Assembly (NCBI GenBank): GCA_946480575.1
Contig: CAMLKF010000049.1
Coordinates: forward strand, 1 to 13,244
Source: an uncultured Nitrososphaera sp.
GTDB taxonomy: Archaea; Thermoproteota; Nitrososphaeria; Nitrososphaerales; Nitrososphaeraceae
DNA: 13,244 nt
Direction of reading: 5' to 3'
Positions 13,055 through 13,244 of the stretch are shown one piece after another. The position numbers and the translations under genes were made by a program. The stretch's first letter is position 1. Each line of letters opens with the position of its first letter. The notes under the pieces were generated by a model that made no database searches, had not been told where the DNA came from, and worked only from the letters and a program-made list of their open reading frames with translations.

Positions 13055-13240
13055 TCATTGCTGCTGTTCTTGCTTTGGCGTCACTGTCTGTTCCCGACCA
13101 TTTCTTTTCCTGACATAAATAACAACCCTGAACCAGACCAGGTACGTCATGGCCATTGTAAGAGCCAGACGCAAATACGGCTCTGTAACAATTAAGACAA
13201 GCTTGTTGTCGTAGTTGTCCCAGTACCCCGCAAAAGGCAT
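13055..13240 (-). CDS. Short membrane protein or C-terminal part of one, at window edge
   Basis: The 61-aa frame has a polar N-terminus (MPFAGYWDNYDNK) and a hydrophobic stretch (about residues 14-45) that could make one long or two short helices. A basic patch RKRNGR and a polar Gln-rich tail (TPKQEQQQ) follow. That order suggests a cytoplasmic C-terminus. The frame remains open to the right edge, so the ATG at 13240 may be internal and the gene may be longer. No family recognised. It is separated from aroE by 84 nt containing the aroE promoter. Confidence 0.5.
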   Translation of the reverse strand: MPFAGYWDNYDNKLVLIVTEPYLRLALTMAMTYLVWFRVVIYVRKRNGREQTVTPKQEQQQ

Positions 13241-13244
13241 ATCA

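Noticed and set aside
1..13244. CRISPR array, transposon, tRNA or rRNA
   Set aside because: Reading through the gaps I found no regularly spaced repeats, transposase motifs, cloverleaf-like sequence or rRNA-like stretches.

Overview
The window looks like chromosomal DNA of an ammonia-oxidising archaeon of the Nitrososphaera type (Thaumarchaeota/Nitrososphaeria). The signs are an A-type ATP synthase F subunit, a GHMP-family archaeal shikimate kinase, a roughly even base composition, TATA boxes 22-30 nt upstream of many start codons (leaderless mRNAs), frequent TTG/GTG starts, and several small one- or two-helix membrane proteins. The genus is an inference from these traits, not from a database match.

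Left part (1-4900) is a mosaic of short, mostly single-gene units. In order they are: the C-terminal end of a class II aldolase (+), ATP synthase subunit F (-), a decayed histidine-kinase fragment (-), a 73-aa membrane protein (+), a tail-anchored J-domain protein (-), a CPBP-family intramembrane protease-like protein (+), an SRPBCC-fold protein (-), a membrane-anchored extracytoplasmic protein (-) preceded by an uncatalogued 57-aa membrane protein (-), a long coiled-coil protein (-), a divergent 102-aa unknown (+), and a possible zinc-finger relic (+). Three of the convergent gene pairs overlap or abut exactly at their stop codons.

Middle (4897-6469, -) holds a secreted or membrane-anchored HtrA-type serine protease with one PDZ domain, and an 80-aa protein with a Cys/His zinc-binding pattern.

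Right part (6503-12970, -) is the distal shikimate pathway and the entry to tyrosine/phenylalanine synthesis, in near-pathway order of transcription: aroE, aroK (GHMP type), aroA, then after a 107-nt gap with hairpin and TATA boxes, aroC, a chorismate mutase-aminotransferase fusion, and tyrA. Together they take 3-dehydroshikimate to chorismate, then to prephenate and, by inference, arogenate and tyrosine. Genes inside each block overlap or are separated by 1-2 nt, so two co-transcribed blocks are likely. The first steps (DAHP-type synthase, dehydroquinate synthase, dehydroquinase) are not in the window. A short membrane-protein ORF (-) touches the right edge.

I see no CRISPR array, transposase, rRNA or tRNA. 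No clearly new multi-gene system is evident. The most interesting items are the mutase-aminotransferase fusion, the small uncatalogued genes, the kinase fragment that retains a promoter, and the use of non-ATG leaderless starts.
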